Notes: generated by a model from the letters alone, not told the origin. DNA of 64,000 nt from Ctenosaura bakeri (GCA_948474755.1 CAOLHI010000419.1:186001-250000), one strand, 5' to 3'. Positions 47,206-59,224 are shown, counted from the stretch's first letter. Numbers and translations: made by a program.

Positions 47206-48713
47206 GATGAAAATAATATTATTTTTTATTTATTTCTTTGTTAGAACAGGGTGTCCTGATGTGTAAAAATCAGATCCGGTAGAATAATTTGTGAAGCTGT
47301 ATATTTTTAAAAATAAAAGCATCATGTTTTGTGCAAATTTTTTTTCCTGAGTAGGGAACAATGTATTTCTCATAGGAAACATTTTCTGCACAAGGAACTC
47401 ATGTTTAATACTGCACAAAATGCTTTCCCAAAATATTTCCCAATTAAGCACAAATAGCAATCAAAGACTCACAAAAATCTTTGTATTTTTACATAGCAAT
47501 GACAACAGTGAGTGAGGAATGAGAAGATTTACATCCCTGGATGGCAGAATGACAGGTAGTCGGATCCCCTTAGTGTTGTTTTTTGGCAGAAAAGTAGGAA
47601 ATAAATTTATGCAGAAATCTCCATTTATTTTTGCTCCTCTTTTCTCTTTTTCCGTGTTGGTTTTTCCCTGTCATAATTACTACTAGTTAGTATCATTAGT
47701 AATGATCTGCTTGCTCAGTGAAGTATAGGTCATTATGTGCTGGGAAGAGGATGATGATGAGGCTGTGGAAAGTTGCCAATTTTTATTGCTCTTAATGTAA
47801 ATATAGAGGTAGTTTCAGTAGCCAAGGGCTATAAAACTACATTTACTAATTAGGTCTCCTGCGTCTAATGTGGTTGCTATGCTTGATATGTAAAAAGAAT
47901 CAATTTATAAAACATTGTAAAGATTAACAGCCTTTTCTTCATTTTAGTGGCTCGCGTGCTGTGGGTTATTATCATCGGTGAGGACTGGAATTAATTCACT
48001 GTTGATGAATTTTCAAGGAATTAAACATTCGGATGTGAGCAGATTCATAAGTCAAAGGAAATTCTTTTCTTGCAAGTTTTGAATATGCTGAACTTTTCAC
48101 TGAAGTAACTTAAAGTAACTTAAAGGACAACAGTTCCTAATGCAGAAGGTTTGTTTGTGGCCTTCTCAATTATTCAAACAAAAATGGAACAGATTCTGCA
48201 GTGTAACTAAAATTGGTGGCATGCAGGTCTCATGTTGCATTGCTAGAGCAGAATGGCTTCCCTGGGGCCTCATATACATGCTGTGCAACTGAAGTTTGTA
48301 CACAAGAATTCATGGGGAGTGATCAAGCATGTGGAAAAAACTGTAGTGGGTAAGAATTTGGTCAAGAAAGCCTTCTGTGTTTTAAAAGACAGCATACCAG
48401 GTGTTGTGTATTGAGAAAAGGGTATTATCTTATTAAAACCCTGGATAACAAGTGTGTCTTCCTGAGAAGAAAAAAAGCACTTGGTGAAACAGTCTAGAGG
48501 TTTGCTGTTCCCTTGATAACAAGCCTTTTAACTAAGCAGTGATGGAATTTGCTGAAAAGATGTATTTGGTTCCCAGTCATCAACTAGAACCATTAAAGGG
48601 GGCATTTCCTAAGGATAAAAATATCAGAACAAAAGCCATCTATACCCTGGATGCTGAGATGTGGAGGATTCTTCACAGGACTGACTGAACAGGATATGAA
48701 AAATTTAAACAAT
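47206..48713. promoter_or_regulatory. No gene seen; 47.6-48.1 kb is a possible conserved non-coding block
   Basis: 47320-47460 shares word patterns with 25830-25935 (an old repeat). 47640-48060 is repeat-free, with aattactactagttagtatc and tcattagtaatgatctgctt motifs, then a T-rich run and ttttagtggctcgcg, which looks like a splice acceptor but is not followed by an open frame of note. Confidence 0.22.
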
Positions 48714-49862
48714 GGCCATTTCTGCACTAGACTGTTATAGTGCTATTATTCCACTTTCATATATATATATATATATATATATATGTTTTAATTTAAAAAA
48801 AATAAAATAAAATTGATTGCTTGTTTTTGGAGCCTGTCAAGAATCGAGAATAACATATATAGATTGTAACAAATTAATACAGCAAAATTAGGTTATTTTA
48901 AAGATAACAAAAATATATACATATTATGTATTTAAATAGTTAGTTCTATCTATCCTCATATAATCGACTATATATATATATATATATGTATATATTCTTT
49001 TCCCCTTGTCTTAATGAACAAACTAAGGAAGTTTGGTTGCTATTTTACCTGTCCTTGCCAACATTTATCCAAGAAAATAATATTGATTCTTGTTAGAACT
49101 CCACCGCTAGAGTCACAATCTATAGTACTAAGAAAAAAGTATAATTACATCATGCAATAAATACACTTATTTGTTTGACACCAAGTGATATGTGAGATCT
49201 TGGTTTCCTCTTTGGAATCTTACATTATAATTACTGAACTGTATCTAATTGTTCCATCTTTCTAGCTATTAGCTTACTTTGTAACATATTATACATTTAT
49301 CAACATAGTAATTTACCTATATACATATTCACTATACAAATTTTTCTGTAATATTTTACAGCCAATCATATTATCACTATAATCATTGAGTGTTCTCATC
49401 CAAATAGTAATTCCAATTGTTGCACTCTGTCCCCATTTAGATTCCCAAAGGGGATTTACTAACTTCAAATCATCTTTAAATTGTTTAGAGGTTGAATCAG
49501 AAAGTGAAGCCGTCAGTTTATTGAGTTCTACCATATCATACAGTTTCGATAACCAATCATCTAATGATGGTGTAAACTTTTGTTTCCAGTATTGGGTGTA
49601 GGTCATCCTGGCAGCTGTAATCATATATAGTATAGTCTTCTGTCATCTCTGGTCTTGCAGTTTAACTTCATCCAAAATATTTAATAAAAATATTTCAGGT
49701 TTTAATGGAATGTGACTATTTAGAGTTTTAGTAATATTTTCATGAATTATTTTCCAGAAATTTTTTTGCTTGGTCACAACTCCACCATAGGTGGATAGTG
49801 CTATTATCCTATTTTCAACATCCTATGGAATCCTGGGGTTTGCAGTTTAGGGAAGGGCCTCT
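48714..49862. mobile_element. MITE-A split by an L1 insertion
   Basis: Left arm 48714-48759 (ggccatttctgcactag to ccactttca) and continuation 49795-49862 (atagtgctattatcctattt to gcagtttagggaagggcc). The 23 bases before and after the inserted L1 match at 20 positions, so they are the L1 target duplication. The right arm beyond the centre is missing. Confidence 0.72.
48760..49794 (-). mobile_element. L1 LINE, 5'-truncated 3' end
   Basis: On the minus strand the copy opens at 49794 with residues like LWWSCDQAKKFWKIIHENIT, then LKPEIFLLNILDEVKLQDQR, a frame break, and MITAARMTYTQYWKQKFTPS...DWLSKLYDMVELNKL (49313-49624). This is the zinc-knuckle-to-C-terminus part of L1 ORF2. A 1-stop 3' UTR and an A/TA-rich tail run to 48760. 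Flanked by a 23-bp duplication (48737-48759 and 49795-49817, three differences). Confidence 0.82.
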
Positions 49863-50042
49863 GAGGGAGGGAAGTTTAACATGAGAAAATATTAAATCAG
49901 CCTCCAGTCTTAACCCAGGTTGAAGCTCAGCATAGAGACCTTGTGCCTGAATAGATTTCTATCAAAGGAAAAGGATCACTTTCAGTGTATATAGCCATCC
50001 TGCAGACTATCTTTCAATTGGTTGTTTTAGCCCACATGATTC

Positions 50043-50405
50043 TGCAGGGTCCAAACTGGTTCCTATTGATTGGGACAGCTGGGGTGAGTTCCTAGAGGAG
50101 ACATATTTTTCTGATCGACCAAATGGGGTGCAAATTGGAAATCTTCCTTCATTGGCCAGTTTGGACCACTGAGGTCTGGGAGGTCCAACACCTATTCCCA
50201 CTGGTTGGAGTGATGGGGCAAGTTCCTAGAGGGGGGTAACATGACCCTGTTGGGGCAAATTGGGGTACAAATTGGAATTCTACCCTGATTAGCTGAGTTG
50301 TACCATGTAGCTCCGAGGAGTCTGAAACCTATTCCTATTGGTCAGGGTGGTGGGGTGAGTTCTGGGAGGGGTCACCTGACCCATTTTGGATGTTCCACCC
50401 TAATA
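50043..50405. repeat. Minisatellite, about 135-bp period, 2.6 units
   Basis: Anchor agttcctagagg recurs at 50087 and 50221, and as agttctgggagg at 50358 (spacings 134 and 137). Each unit also has a cctattg(a/g)ttggg-like opening and a gcaaattgg block (first two units). No frame is shared. Confidence 0.75.
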
Positions 50406-50417
50406 CTTTCATGAGAA

Positions 50418-50517
50418 AGAAGCACATCAATCATTTTGACAGGTGTCAATCATTCTTGACAGGTTGTCAGTCATTCTTGACAGGCTTCAAAAAAAAGCAA
50501 TCAGTCATTTGACAGGG
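50418..50517. repeat. Short tandem repeat of TCATTCTTGACAGG
   Basis: Four imperfect units of about 20-35 bp, each with tcatt(ct)tgacagg, directly beyond the 135-bp minisatellite. Confidence 0.75.
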
Positions 50518-51539
50518 GCTGCCTCTGACAGAACATAGATGATTACATTTAAGAAGACTAGATATAATGAAGTGCCAAGAGCACCTATAACTGAATAGTG
50601 GTAGAATGGTGCTCTGAGCCCCAGAACTTTGCAAGCTCTGAATTGGGAAATAACTATATCACTAAGGTAAATAAGGAGGAGTGATATAAACATGAATTCT
50701 AGGCAAAGTTGAACATGGTATAATTCAGAGTTGAACATTATTATGAAATTCTCCTCCTTACATCTTACATCTTTCTCTGGATTTTAAAGTTTTACATTGC
50801 CCCAGCTCTTCCCTCTATCCCAAACTGGAATTAATACACTTGTAATTCTTCCATGTTCCTTTTTTCTACTGTGTGCTGCTGACAAATATATTTGGACTGA
50901 TGAACTCCAGCAAAACTGGCTAGATCTAACAAACTGTGATCTGATTGTGTGATATGTAGTGGAAATATAACCCACCATGTTATTGAAGTGATTGTTGAGA
51001 GTTAGACGTAACTGGCATACATTATAAAATAATTACTTGTGTGATCTCAACACAAGTAATGAATCAATTGCCCCCTGTAAAACTCCTTTAGATTTGTTAA
51101 CTCATATTGTGAGTATGTTTAATTTTCCTTAATAATTTAAGTGAAATACATGAACAAAGCAATTAATTGTTTGGAATTATTTGTTGTTTTTCATGTCTGT
51201 ATGGAGGGGAAATGCTAATGCAGTCATAGATGAGAGGCCCACTGTCTCATTTGAATTAACTTTGCCTAACTGGTTTTGAATAGTGAGTTGCATTAGGTTC
51301 TTTTGCCTGGTTTCAAGATTCTGTTCGTAGAGTGCAAAAAAGTGCCATGATGCCATTATCAAACATACAGTCACATCCAGAAGGCTTGACTGTTTTATTA
51401 CTGCAAACATGTACATTTGTAACTTGGTAAAATGGGGAATGGACCAAAGAAACTAAAAGCTGTACTCAACATTGCACATTTCAATTATTCAAGCAATTTA
51501 CCTAACCGGAAATGCAGAAAGAGTGGGAAACAGTGCACT
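50518..51539. other. No gene seen
   Basis: AT-rich DNA; a short inverted pair (acacaagtaat / attacttgtgt) near 51031-51060. Confidence 0.4.
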
Positions 51540-52030
51540 ATGGATTCATAATATAGGAATGCTGCTGCTGGTGGTGATGATGATGATGGCGATGATGAAT
51601 ATTCCATCTTTTCTCCAATCCTAAGGAGGTGGCTTACAAAAATTGAAGCAAATATAGCTAAAAATAATATTATACAAAATTTAAAATACAATGAAACTCT
51701 GAATAGAATTAAAAGCCATTAAAAGAATGCCTGTTAAAAAAAACCCCCAACAAATATAAGCAACACAACACTTTATTAAAGGCTTTCCCCCATGAGCAAT
51801 CAATCCTCAAAGGTACGTCAAAACAAAAGAACCTTCACCTGCCTACAGAAAGAAAGCAAGGATGACACCAGTCTGACCTCTCTAGGAAGGGGGTTCCTGT
51901 GCATGAAAGCAGTCACTGAGAAGGCTCCCTCCTGTGGTCCCACCAGGAGACTGGTGGGGCACAGAAGGTCCTCTCCAGAAGATCTCAGAAGATCTCAAAA
52001 CACAGGAAGGTGTCTATGTCTAGAGCACTA
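51540..52030 (-). mobile_element. L2-like LINE C-terminus and 3' UTR
   Basis: On the minus strand, residues like GAFSVTAFMHRNPLPREVRL (near 51870-51935) follow the C-terminal 'AFSVAAPRLWNSLP' pattern of L2/CR1-type LINEs. The 3' end near 51600-51640 reads (antisense) ctccaatcctaaggaggtgg, with a CAT-repeat tail at 51560-51597. Confidence 0.6.
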
Positions 52031-52134
52031 ATAAAATGTTGCTGTGCTGCTGACTTTAGAACTATAAACTGTAACTAATTTACATTTTAACTTCCCTTCC
52101 CTAGCTCTGTACCTAGTATCATGGTGTTATCTCA

Positions 52135-53033
52135 CTGGAAAACCCTGTCCCGGGGTCCACAGTTTTGATATTAAAATATGATTTAATGTGCCTGAGAGGT
52201 CACCTGGATGGGCACGTAGGCAGCAATTGTCAAACAATCGAAAACCAGGTCAGGCCAGTAAAATCCCCAGTCACGTATCCCCAGGAGACCTCAAGATGTG
52301 TAAACCCACAATAGACAAAGGGTCCTCAGCCCCTGAGAAGCCAACTTGAGGTGATTAGCATGTCTGCCCCAAGTTGAGCAAATATTCCATCAGGCGAGGA
52401 CCATTTACATGAAGTCACACCACAAACTAACACGGCCAAAGATCCTGAGACTTTGGCAACACCTTGCAATCCCATCACACAAAGGAAATTACCATGGTGG
52501 GGCTTCGTTATCGCTCCAACACCCATTGTTCTCTCCGGGAAAGGATTAGTCCTCCAAGTACTTTTTCCCCTACAAATAGTCCCAGTTTTTGAGTGGTTCT
52601 TTGGATCACTCCCGGTCATCCCAGCAGACCATTGCTCCACCTGTTGAGTAATCCCCTCAGCCCTCTCCATGCTGAGCTCCATTTCTCTGCTGCCTTCCCG
52701 AACCCAGGACTTCAGGAAAAGGTGCAGTATTACCCCAACTGTACCCCTCTAATACTCCCTTATCCAATTTCCTCTCTTTTTTTCTTAATAGCTGTTGGGT
52801 GCATGTGTGCATGATTGCCTTGGTGCGTGGGACTTGCATTCAATAAAATCATTTATGGGACATTCTTGTTTGGTTTTTGGCTTGGCCTGACCCCGTAAAA
52901 ACTTGGTAAAAAGATCCCATTAGGTTACCCTGTCTCTTGCATGGCTATTGCTCATGCTCTGGCTAGTTTTCATTCCCCATCATGTGATGTACATTGAGGT
53001 GTCCCCCAAGGTACCCCAGAAATCAGGGTAACA
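52135..53033 (+). mobile_element. Solo LTR, 899 bp, 4-bp target duplication ATGG
   Basis: Ends TGTTATCTCACTGG and CAGGGTAACA, with exact ATGG on both sides (52131-52134 and 53034-53037). Polyadenylation signal AATAAA at 52842-52847, followed by a T/G-rich stretch. Same family as 40006-40930, here with an intact signal. No internal genes. Confidence 0.87.
52842..52847 (+). terminator. LTR polyadenylation signal
   Basis: AATAAA then ttcttgtttggtttttggc downstream, inside the solo LTR. Confidence 0.55.
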
Positions 53034-53037
53034 ATGG

Positions 53038-53925
53038 TATAATAAAGACCAATGAAAGTAGAAGTTGCACTAATCCAATAAGTTTAATGTAGGAGCTAGA
53101 ACTATAACTGCAGATAAATGAAAAAAATAATAATCTCCATTGCAAATATCAATAATTACTCACAGTGAAGCCAAAAAGGAAAAAAAACCCCAAACACTTA
53201 ATTATAAAGGTCAACAGTAGATTTATACAAAGTTAACTTAGCTGGTCATGAACATTGAGGTTTTCTTGCTGACTGAACAAAATATTCCCAAAATTCAGTT
53301 GCAATTCATTGCTATGGAAACCTTCCTCCTTCACACCCTCATGTAGAAAACCTGAATTTTTAAATTCTGTTCTCTTACATACTATTGAAAAAGATGGAGG
53401 AGGGAAAGACACTTGTCACATACTGTAAAGAAGTGATGAGGACTCATGATTAATAGTATAGACTGATTTCAGAATAATAATGGTATAGCCTATAAATTCT
53501 ATAACAACACAACCTTGAGATCCCACAGTCTGACTGAACTCATACATCTTGAAGGAAAGCTCTTCAACTGACTGAAGGCTTTATCCTCAGTCATTTATAT
53601 CTGCATAACTGTATTTTTTGCAAGTTGTCTTTGAAACAAACCCACCTCCATGATTCAATTCATACTCCTGTCAAGCAAGGGAAGGTATAATGTCAGAAAG
53701 TGTGTGTGTCCTTATTTGAATAAATATCTATTGTTCATCATTTTGAACAAGCCAGCTTGATAGGAAGAAAAATAGTCTTTATTTTTAGAAAAGGAAGATT
53801 CATTCTCATTATGCTGAGAAATCCAACAGCGCTGTATATTGTATTGCTTTGCTCACTAATGAAGTGCCTAAACTGTACTGTGTACTTATTGGAATGACTC
53901 TCCTTCTGTTCAGGTAAGCAATTAA
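53038..53925. other. No gene seen
   Basis: AT-rich single-copy-looking DNA between the LTR and a SINE. Confidence 0.4.
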
Positions 53926-54124
53926 TTGTTGCTATTGTTGTATGCCTTCAAGTTGTTTCTGATTTATGGCAACCCCGAGCTGAACCTATCACAGGGCTTT
54001 CTGGGGCTGATAGAGCATGATGCACTCAAGGTCGCACAGTGGGTTTCCACAGCTGAACAGGAATTGAACTCTGACCTCCAGGGCTATAATTCAATGCTCC
54101 AACCACTACACCAAGCTGACCCTC
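53926..54124 (-). mobile_element. tRNA-derived Sauria-type SINE
   Basis: Antisense of the copy at 6603-6850. The tail is at 53926-53990 (ttgtatgccttcaagttg, then tttatggcaaccccgagc), the middle has actcaaggtcgcacagtg, and the tRNA-like head ends near 54124 (ccaaccactacaccaagctg). Confidence 0.8.
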
Positions 54125-54310
54125 AAAGCAAATCATACCAGAACCACACAGAACAGTTAACTTGTTGGGTATCTTTTATAAAACTTGGTTTGTGACATTT
54201 GTTTTGTAACAGTTCTCATTTTAAAATTCACCATTTGCATTGTGATCTTGGCCCTGTGCTCCCTACTTCCTTCAGTCTCTCATTTCAACACACTGTGGTT
54301 CTTAAGACGT

Positions 54311-54311
54311 C

Positions 54312-54345
<34 letters not shown>
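54311..54345. repeat. (GAT)n microsatellite
   Basis: About 11 uninterrupted units. Confidence 0.9.
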
Positions 54346-55004
54346 CCTAGTTTTAAGATGAAAACACTATGCACTCTTCTGTAGTACCAATAAACTCAGT
54401 GGGGCATACCTCCAAGTAAAACATATTCTGGATCCAGCTACAAATTTTTGAGGTCATTCAACATTCTTCCTGAAAGTGGTTGTATATTGCAGCTTTCATT
54501 ACAGTGAAAGACAATATAATGTTTGAAAGCCATCCATTTGCAATTCAGATACAGATTATTGTGATCCTGACATCTTCTGCAAATTGTTTTACAAAAGATG
54601 TGAATTCAATGTCATCAGACAAAATTGAAATTCCAGGTTATGCTGATTACAAGAGTCATTAAGATAATGCATCTATTAATGTCCACATGAAGGAGGATAT
54701 GAAGCTGAACTGAATAATTTCAGGTTTGCTGATCTTTTGGCATGTAAATGTCTCAGCAGAAGTTTGTTAGGAGAAGGCATTGTTAGGAGCAGAGTTAGCT
54801 CTTCAAGTATAGGCACATTTCCTGGAATTTGGCTGGTAAATTCTACTGTACAAAATCATGAAGAAAACAGATAATCTTGTCTCATGGCTGCCAGCCAGTA
54901 TGTTAAGCATAGATCAATATGTTTGGCCACCAAAATGGAAATCATAGGAAAAATGGAAGCCAGGCAGTCAGTTCAGTGAATGGTACTGTTTTACAAACAC
55001 ATTT
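54346..55004. other. No gene seen
   Basis: No named repeat or exon-like frame. Confidence 0.4.
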
Positions 55005-55600
55005 CCCTTTTTAAAAATTAATTTATTTACAAAAGGGCATATTCAAATACAAAACAACAATATAGAAAAACAACAACATTAAAAGGACTTACATTGTAGA
55101 TTACACAGAAGATAAAGAGAAACTACTATCTAAACTAATGAATGCACAAAGAAAAGAAAGGAAAAAGAAAAAGAAAAAAGGAAAAAAGAAAAAAAAGGAA
55201 GAAAACAAATAAACCTCCTCATGCAATGGGGTCACAAGCTTAGATAATTCGAATAGGATGTCAAGCTTCCTTAAAATAAATAAAAAAGAGTAGAGAAAAA
55301 AAATATAATAAGAAAATAAAAGGTTCATAGTATTCATATTATTAATAATCTCACAATCAGAATTAAATTATTTCATTCCCTCTTTTCTCTCCAAGTCATC
55401 TTTCACAGTCAAAACCATACTAAATAAGGAGGCATAGTCTCTTCCCTGAACTTTATTAGACCTTATTAGCATTGCTAAAGTTTAACAAAGGTGTTACAAA
55501 TAGTATATCTCTACAGATGGTAGGAAGAATAAGTAAGTAAATAAAAACTATGTTTGGTATAACTACTATACTTACACACAAAAAATATTCAGAGACTGAC
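55005..55600 (-). mobile_element. Probable L1 3' UTR
   Basis: On the minus strand it ends with an A-rich tail (aaataaattaatttttaaaa) and contains a long pyrimidine tract (antisense purine run 55150-55208), the layout of reptile L1 3' UTRs. No coding block is readable. Confidence 0.45.
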
Positions 55601-55643
55601 TGCATGTAAAAATGGAGGTTCTTCTAACTATAATTGAAACTGT

Positions 55644-55756
55644 GGCCATTTCCACACTAGACTGTTATAGCACTATCATTCCACTTTCAACATCCTATGG
55701 AACCCTGGGGTTTGCAGTTCAGGGAGGGGCTGGCCGGCTCTAGTGCGGAAATGGCC
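55644..55756. mobile_element. MITE-A, short form with one arm
   Basis: 113 bp: left tip ggccatttccacac, full left arm to gcagttcagggaggggc, then a brief right end (ggctctagtgcggaaatggcc, its first base shared). Same deletion layout as 10714-10824. Confidence 0.78.
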
Positions 55757-58010
55757 TAAGAAATTTATCACTGAAGGTCCATTTATACTGGCATCATATT
55801 TTTAGCTGTGGTGAGCCAAATGCCACCACACAGCCTACGAAAAGGGCAGGAAAGGACAAAAATATTTTCTTTTAGAGAAAGCCTCAGCTAAGTTTCACAG
55901 GTGTTCTTGGGGTTTCCATTCCAGTAAGGGCAGGGAGAAAGGCAAAAGCTGGGACCAAAGTACTCACCTATTTTAGCTTCAAGCTCATACTGCCTGCGAT
56001 GAATGTCTAAGAGAAGCTTTTTGCTCCCATGTGGGAGAAAGCAGGATATAAATTCAATAGGTAAGTAAGTAAGCAAGATTTCAGCCTTTGTGAAGGGGAA
56101 AAACATATAAAAGCTGGACAGCTACCAAATGATGGTGTGATAGGGATGTTGATGTGGCTCAGGATCTGGGAATCCTGAGATGACTGGATTGGGAAGGTCA
56201 ATTGCAGGCCCAGGGCCAAAAATACCACAATCCCTGTTATAAATATAGATAGAAATGTAGAGTTTCTATCTAGTTGCCGTCATTAGCAGGTACAGAGTGC
56301 TCTGCCCCGTGAATATTTCCCATTTTAAAAACAGATATCTAAGCTAGTGACTCTTATCACAATTCTACCAGAAACTGAGAAGGCCACATCATGACAACCC
56401 CAGAGCCAATATCTATACTTAAAGTGATGAAAGATGAGTTATGTGGCTCCCTGCTACAAGGAAGCCATTGTGGCAAACTAAGAAAATCCAAAGCGATATA
56501 AATTATGAGAGTAGCTTTCAGCTGACTGTGTTAAAGTCCACCTCTACCTGTCACTGTGTTGTGCCTGACTCAACCCCTGCACTATCATTTTGTGCCTGGT
56601 GGGCCTTAAGTCACTTTCATTTCTCTCAAGAAGAGGTAGAGGAGTTGTAGGTAGAAGATTTGACAGCTTCCTGTTCAGAGCAATGTAGGTCAAGATTTAA
56701 TATCTACCAAGAAGTTTATTCACTCTTTGTTTTTCCTCTTGTCCTCAAGATCTTTTCCAACTCTGTCATTCTATGTCGATGTTATTGATTGCCATTTGGG
56801 CACTTGTAATGTGGCCTGCTAGCTTTAGTTGCGTGACAGCTTCTTTTAATGGACTCTGCATATCTATTTCAGTGAACAGACAAATCCAAGACTTAGGTCC
56901 ACCACTCTACAACTGACACCCATCCAGGTCCAAAGTAGTGGTGAAGCTGGAAGTAACCACAGCATAAGGTACCCAAACGTGTACATTTTGCCCAAGTAAA
57001 GGAACAGCTGCACTTTGGGACTTGAGTGAAAATGGTTTCAAAAAGAATGGGGATATCATATTCATAAATCACAACAAAAACAGAAACATGGGAGCCTTCT
57101 TGTAGTGTGCTGAATCCAACCAGTTTTTTTTCATCAGTACATATTGAAACAGGGGTGGATGAAGCCCCCTGAGAAATTAAACAAAACATATTGAAACTCT
57201 TTTGATGTCAAAGTAGTCCACAATATCAGGCCCCTACAACCTAAGAATCTCTGGTAGAAATTTCATTTGATTTATTTTAATATTTTAATACCATATTTCT
57301 TAATACGCTAAAATTTTATTTGGATATTATGCTGGAAGAAAAACCCTCGTTTTCATGCCAACTTTATTTTCACTTTTATTTGGCACTTTATTTGGCACTC
57401 TAAACTGGTGTTGTTATGCCTTAGGATACTGCGAAGGCAAATGGAGAAAGGCTGTAGGTGCACTGGTCGTGAAGGAAGTGAGGCATTGGAAAAATAATCT
57501 CCTCAGGTTGTCCAGATTTTGACTGCTTTCCCTCACCACCACCTCAGAAAAGGGGCAACTGTATTAGCATAGTGTACCAACAGGGTTATGGCCTACTTAA
57601 CGTTTCACAGTCCGTAACACTGCACATGCCTGAATGCAAAATCCAAAGGTTAGTCTTTCCTATACTTCATGTTAGATTAGTGTAGAATACTAGAGTATAA
57701 AAAGCAGTTAAAAATCTCCTATTCCTCTTCTTGTGTGTTTTCATACAAATTATACATATTATGAAATTTTAACGAATGATAATGGAACTCTTGAAATGGT
57801 CTTCATAGAAAATATTCATTCACACAAAGGAAGATTACATTATGTTAAATATTAAATGCATGTAGTGTTTTGGTTTTACTTAAAAATAAGGCAGACAATC
57901 TGGATTTGGATTGCAGTGCATTTGAAGAGGAGGTTTAATTTGTCCTTCACCAGCTGCGAGGATTTATTTTCATGAGCATTAACTGCCTTGCGGTGGGTGA
58001 TTTGGTTTTT
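55757..58010. other. No gene seen; possible CR1 tail remnant near 56750
   Basis: 56748-56777 (gatcttttccaactctgtca, then ttctatg) resembles the extreme CR1 3' end. 57780-58000 is AT-rich and repeat-free. No exon recognised. Confidence 0.35.
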
Positions 58011-58140
58011 TTTTTCTTTTTAAATTTATTTTTATAAAATGAAGATTCATTCCACACACACAAAAAATATACTAATTGTCAAATAAAGTATATTATTTAA
58101 GAAAAGGGAAAATAAAAACAGTATCTGGGGGAAAAATATA
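58011..58140 (-). mobile_element. Possible L1 tail fragment
   Basis: T-rich start (tttctttttaaatttattttt) and A-rich body like the antisense L1 tails at 55005 and 63655. Short, so tentative. Confidence 0.28.
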
Positions 58141-58539
58141 TATGTGGCGTGGTGAGTAATTTTGCAGGTGGAGAGGAGACATATCTGGGGAGGAGACTTC
58201 TTGCACAGTGGTCCCATTCTGGAATAAGGTCCTATGTTAAATTAGCATAAAAATTCATAGTTAGTAATACTGCAGTAATCCTATAGATGACAGGCACTTG
58301 TGCAACCTCCCATTATGCCACATATGTACTTTCTCACTCATTGCCGAATGAAATACACCCCTGTGCAATGTAATTTAATGGTGTCAACAATGGGGACATT
58401 GGCACCAGACCCTGTCTGGTTACAGTTGTGTGGCCAGCAAAAGGGAATTGCCATCATCTGGGAAAGTAGGTTGCCAAGAGGAACAAAGCAACCATTAAAA
58501 GTATAGAAGCATTGTTTCTTATTTCACCTGACGTCTTTA
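58141..58539. other. No gene seen
   Basis: No named repeat in this spacer. Confidence 0.35.
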
Positions 58540-58824
58540 TTATGGAATGGCCTGCCGGAGGAGACCTGGCACATTACCAGTCTTAAAAAAGCAGTCAAGA
58601 CTGTTCTCTTCCAAGGCCTTCCCAGACTAGTGTTCCACCGCCTCTCATCATTTGTCTCTTTGTTATAATTTTGTTTTTAATTTGTTTTTAATAATTAATG
58701 TGTTTTAGAGGGATAGAAGGGTTGGTGTGTGGGGAGGATGGGGTACATTTTAATGTTTTAATGTATTTATGTATTTTTGTAATGCCACCTCGATCCACTG
58801 GGAGAGGCGGGATAAAAAAATAAA

Positions 58825-58861
<37 letters not shown>

Positions 58862-58863
58862 GT
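58540..58863 (+). mobile_element. L2-type LINE 3' end, well preserved
   Basis: Starts with the C-terminal residues WNGLPEETW (near 58544-58570) and LKKAVKTVLFQGLPRLVF. A T-rich 3' UTR follows, then the family end gccacctcgatccactggga and aggcgggataaa, and an ATT-type tail at 58827-58860. Low divergence relative to other L2 ends here suggests a younger copy. Confidence 0.82.
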
Positions 58864-59224
58864 GATGATATTTCCTTGTTGCTGGATGTGCAGCCATAGT
58901 GGGATGAGAGTGCCCTGCATTCAGGCATTGATAGGCCATGGGGGTGTGTTCCAGCACTATCAAGCTGGATTGTGCAGCCCGAAGTCCAGGGTACTAGTGG
59001 AAGCCAGATAGAAGAATGCTGCAGAGATTTACATTCCACCAACTATCAAACAAGAGCTTGAGCATGGAAAGCTATGTGCTACAAATGCAGTGTTGCTAGA
59101 ATCCCATGTCTGTAGATAATTATTGGCCATTTTATACTCTCTCCTTTTAAAATAAGGCCTTGTGAGTTGTGATAGCTCGACTTCAGGTGTTGTTGTTGTT
59201 GTTTTTGTGGAAATGAATTATGTG
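58864..59224. other. No gene seen
   Basis: Short spacer between two L2 pieces; a TTG-repeat patch lies near 59189-59206. Confidence 0.35.

Noticed and set aside
40006..53033. A single provirus with LTRs at 40006 and 52135
   Set aside because: The two LTRs have different flanking duplications, and the DNA between them holds unrelated MITEs, L1, SINE and L2 rather than gag, pol or env.
55101..55337. Phe-rich minus-strand frame resembling a membrane protein
   Set aside because: The Phe run is the translation of a pyrimidine tract in an L1 3' UTR.
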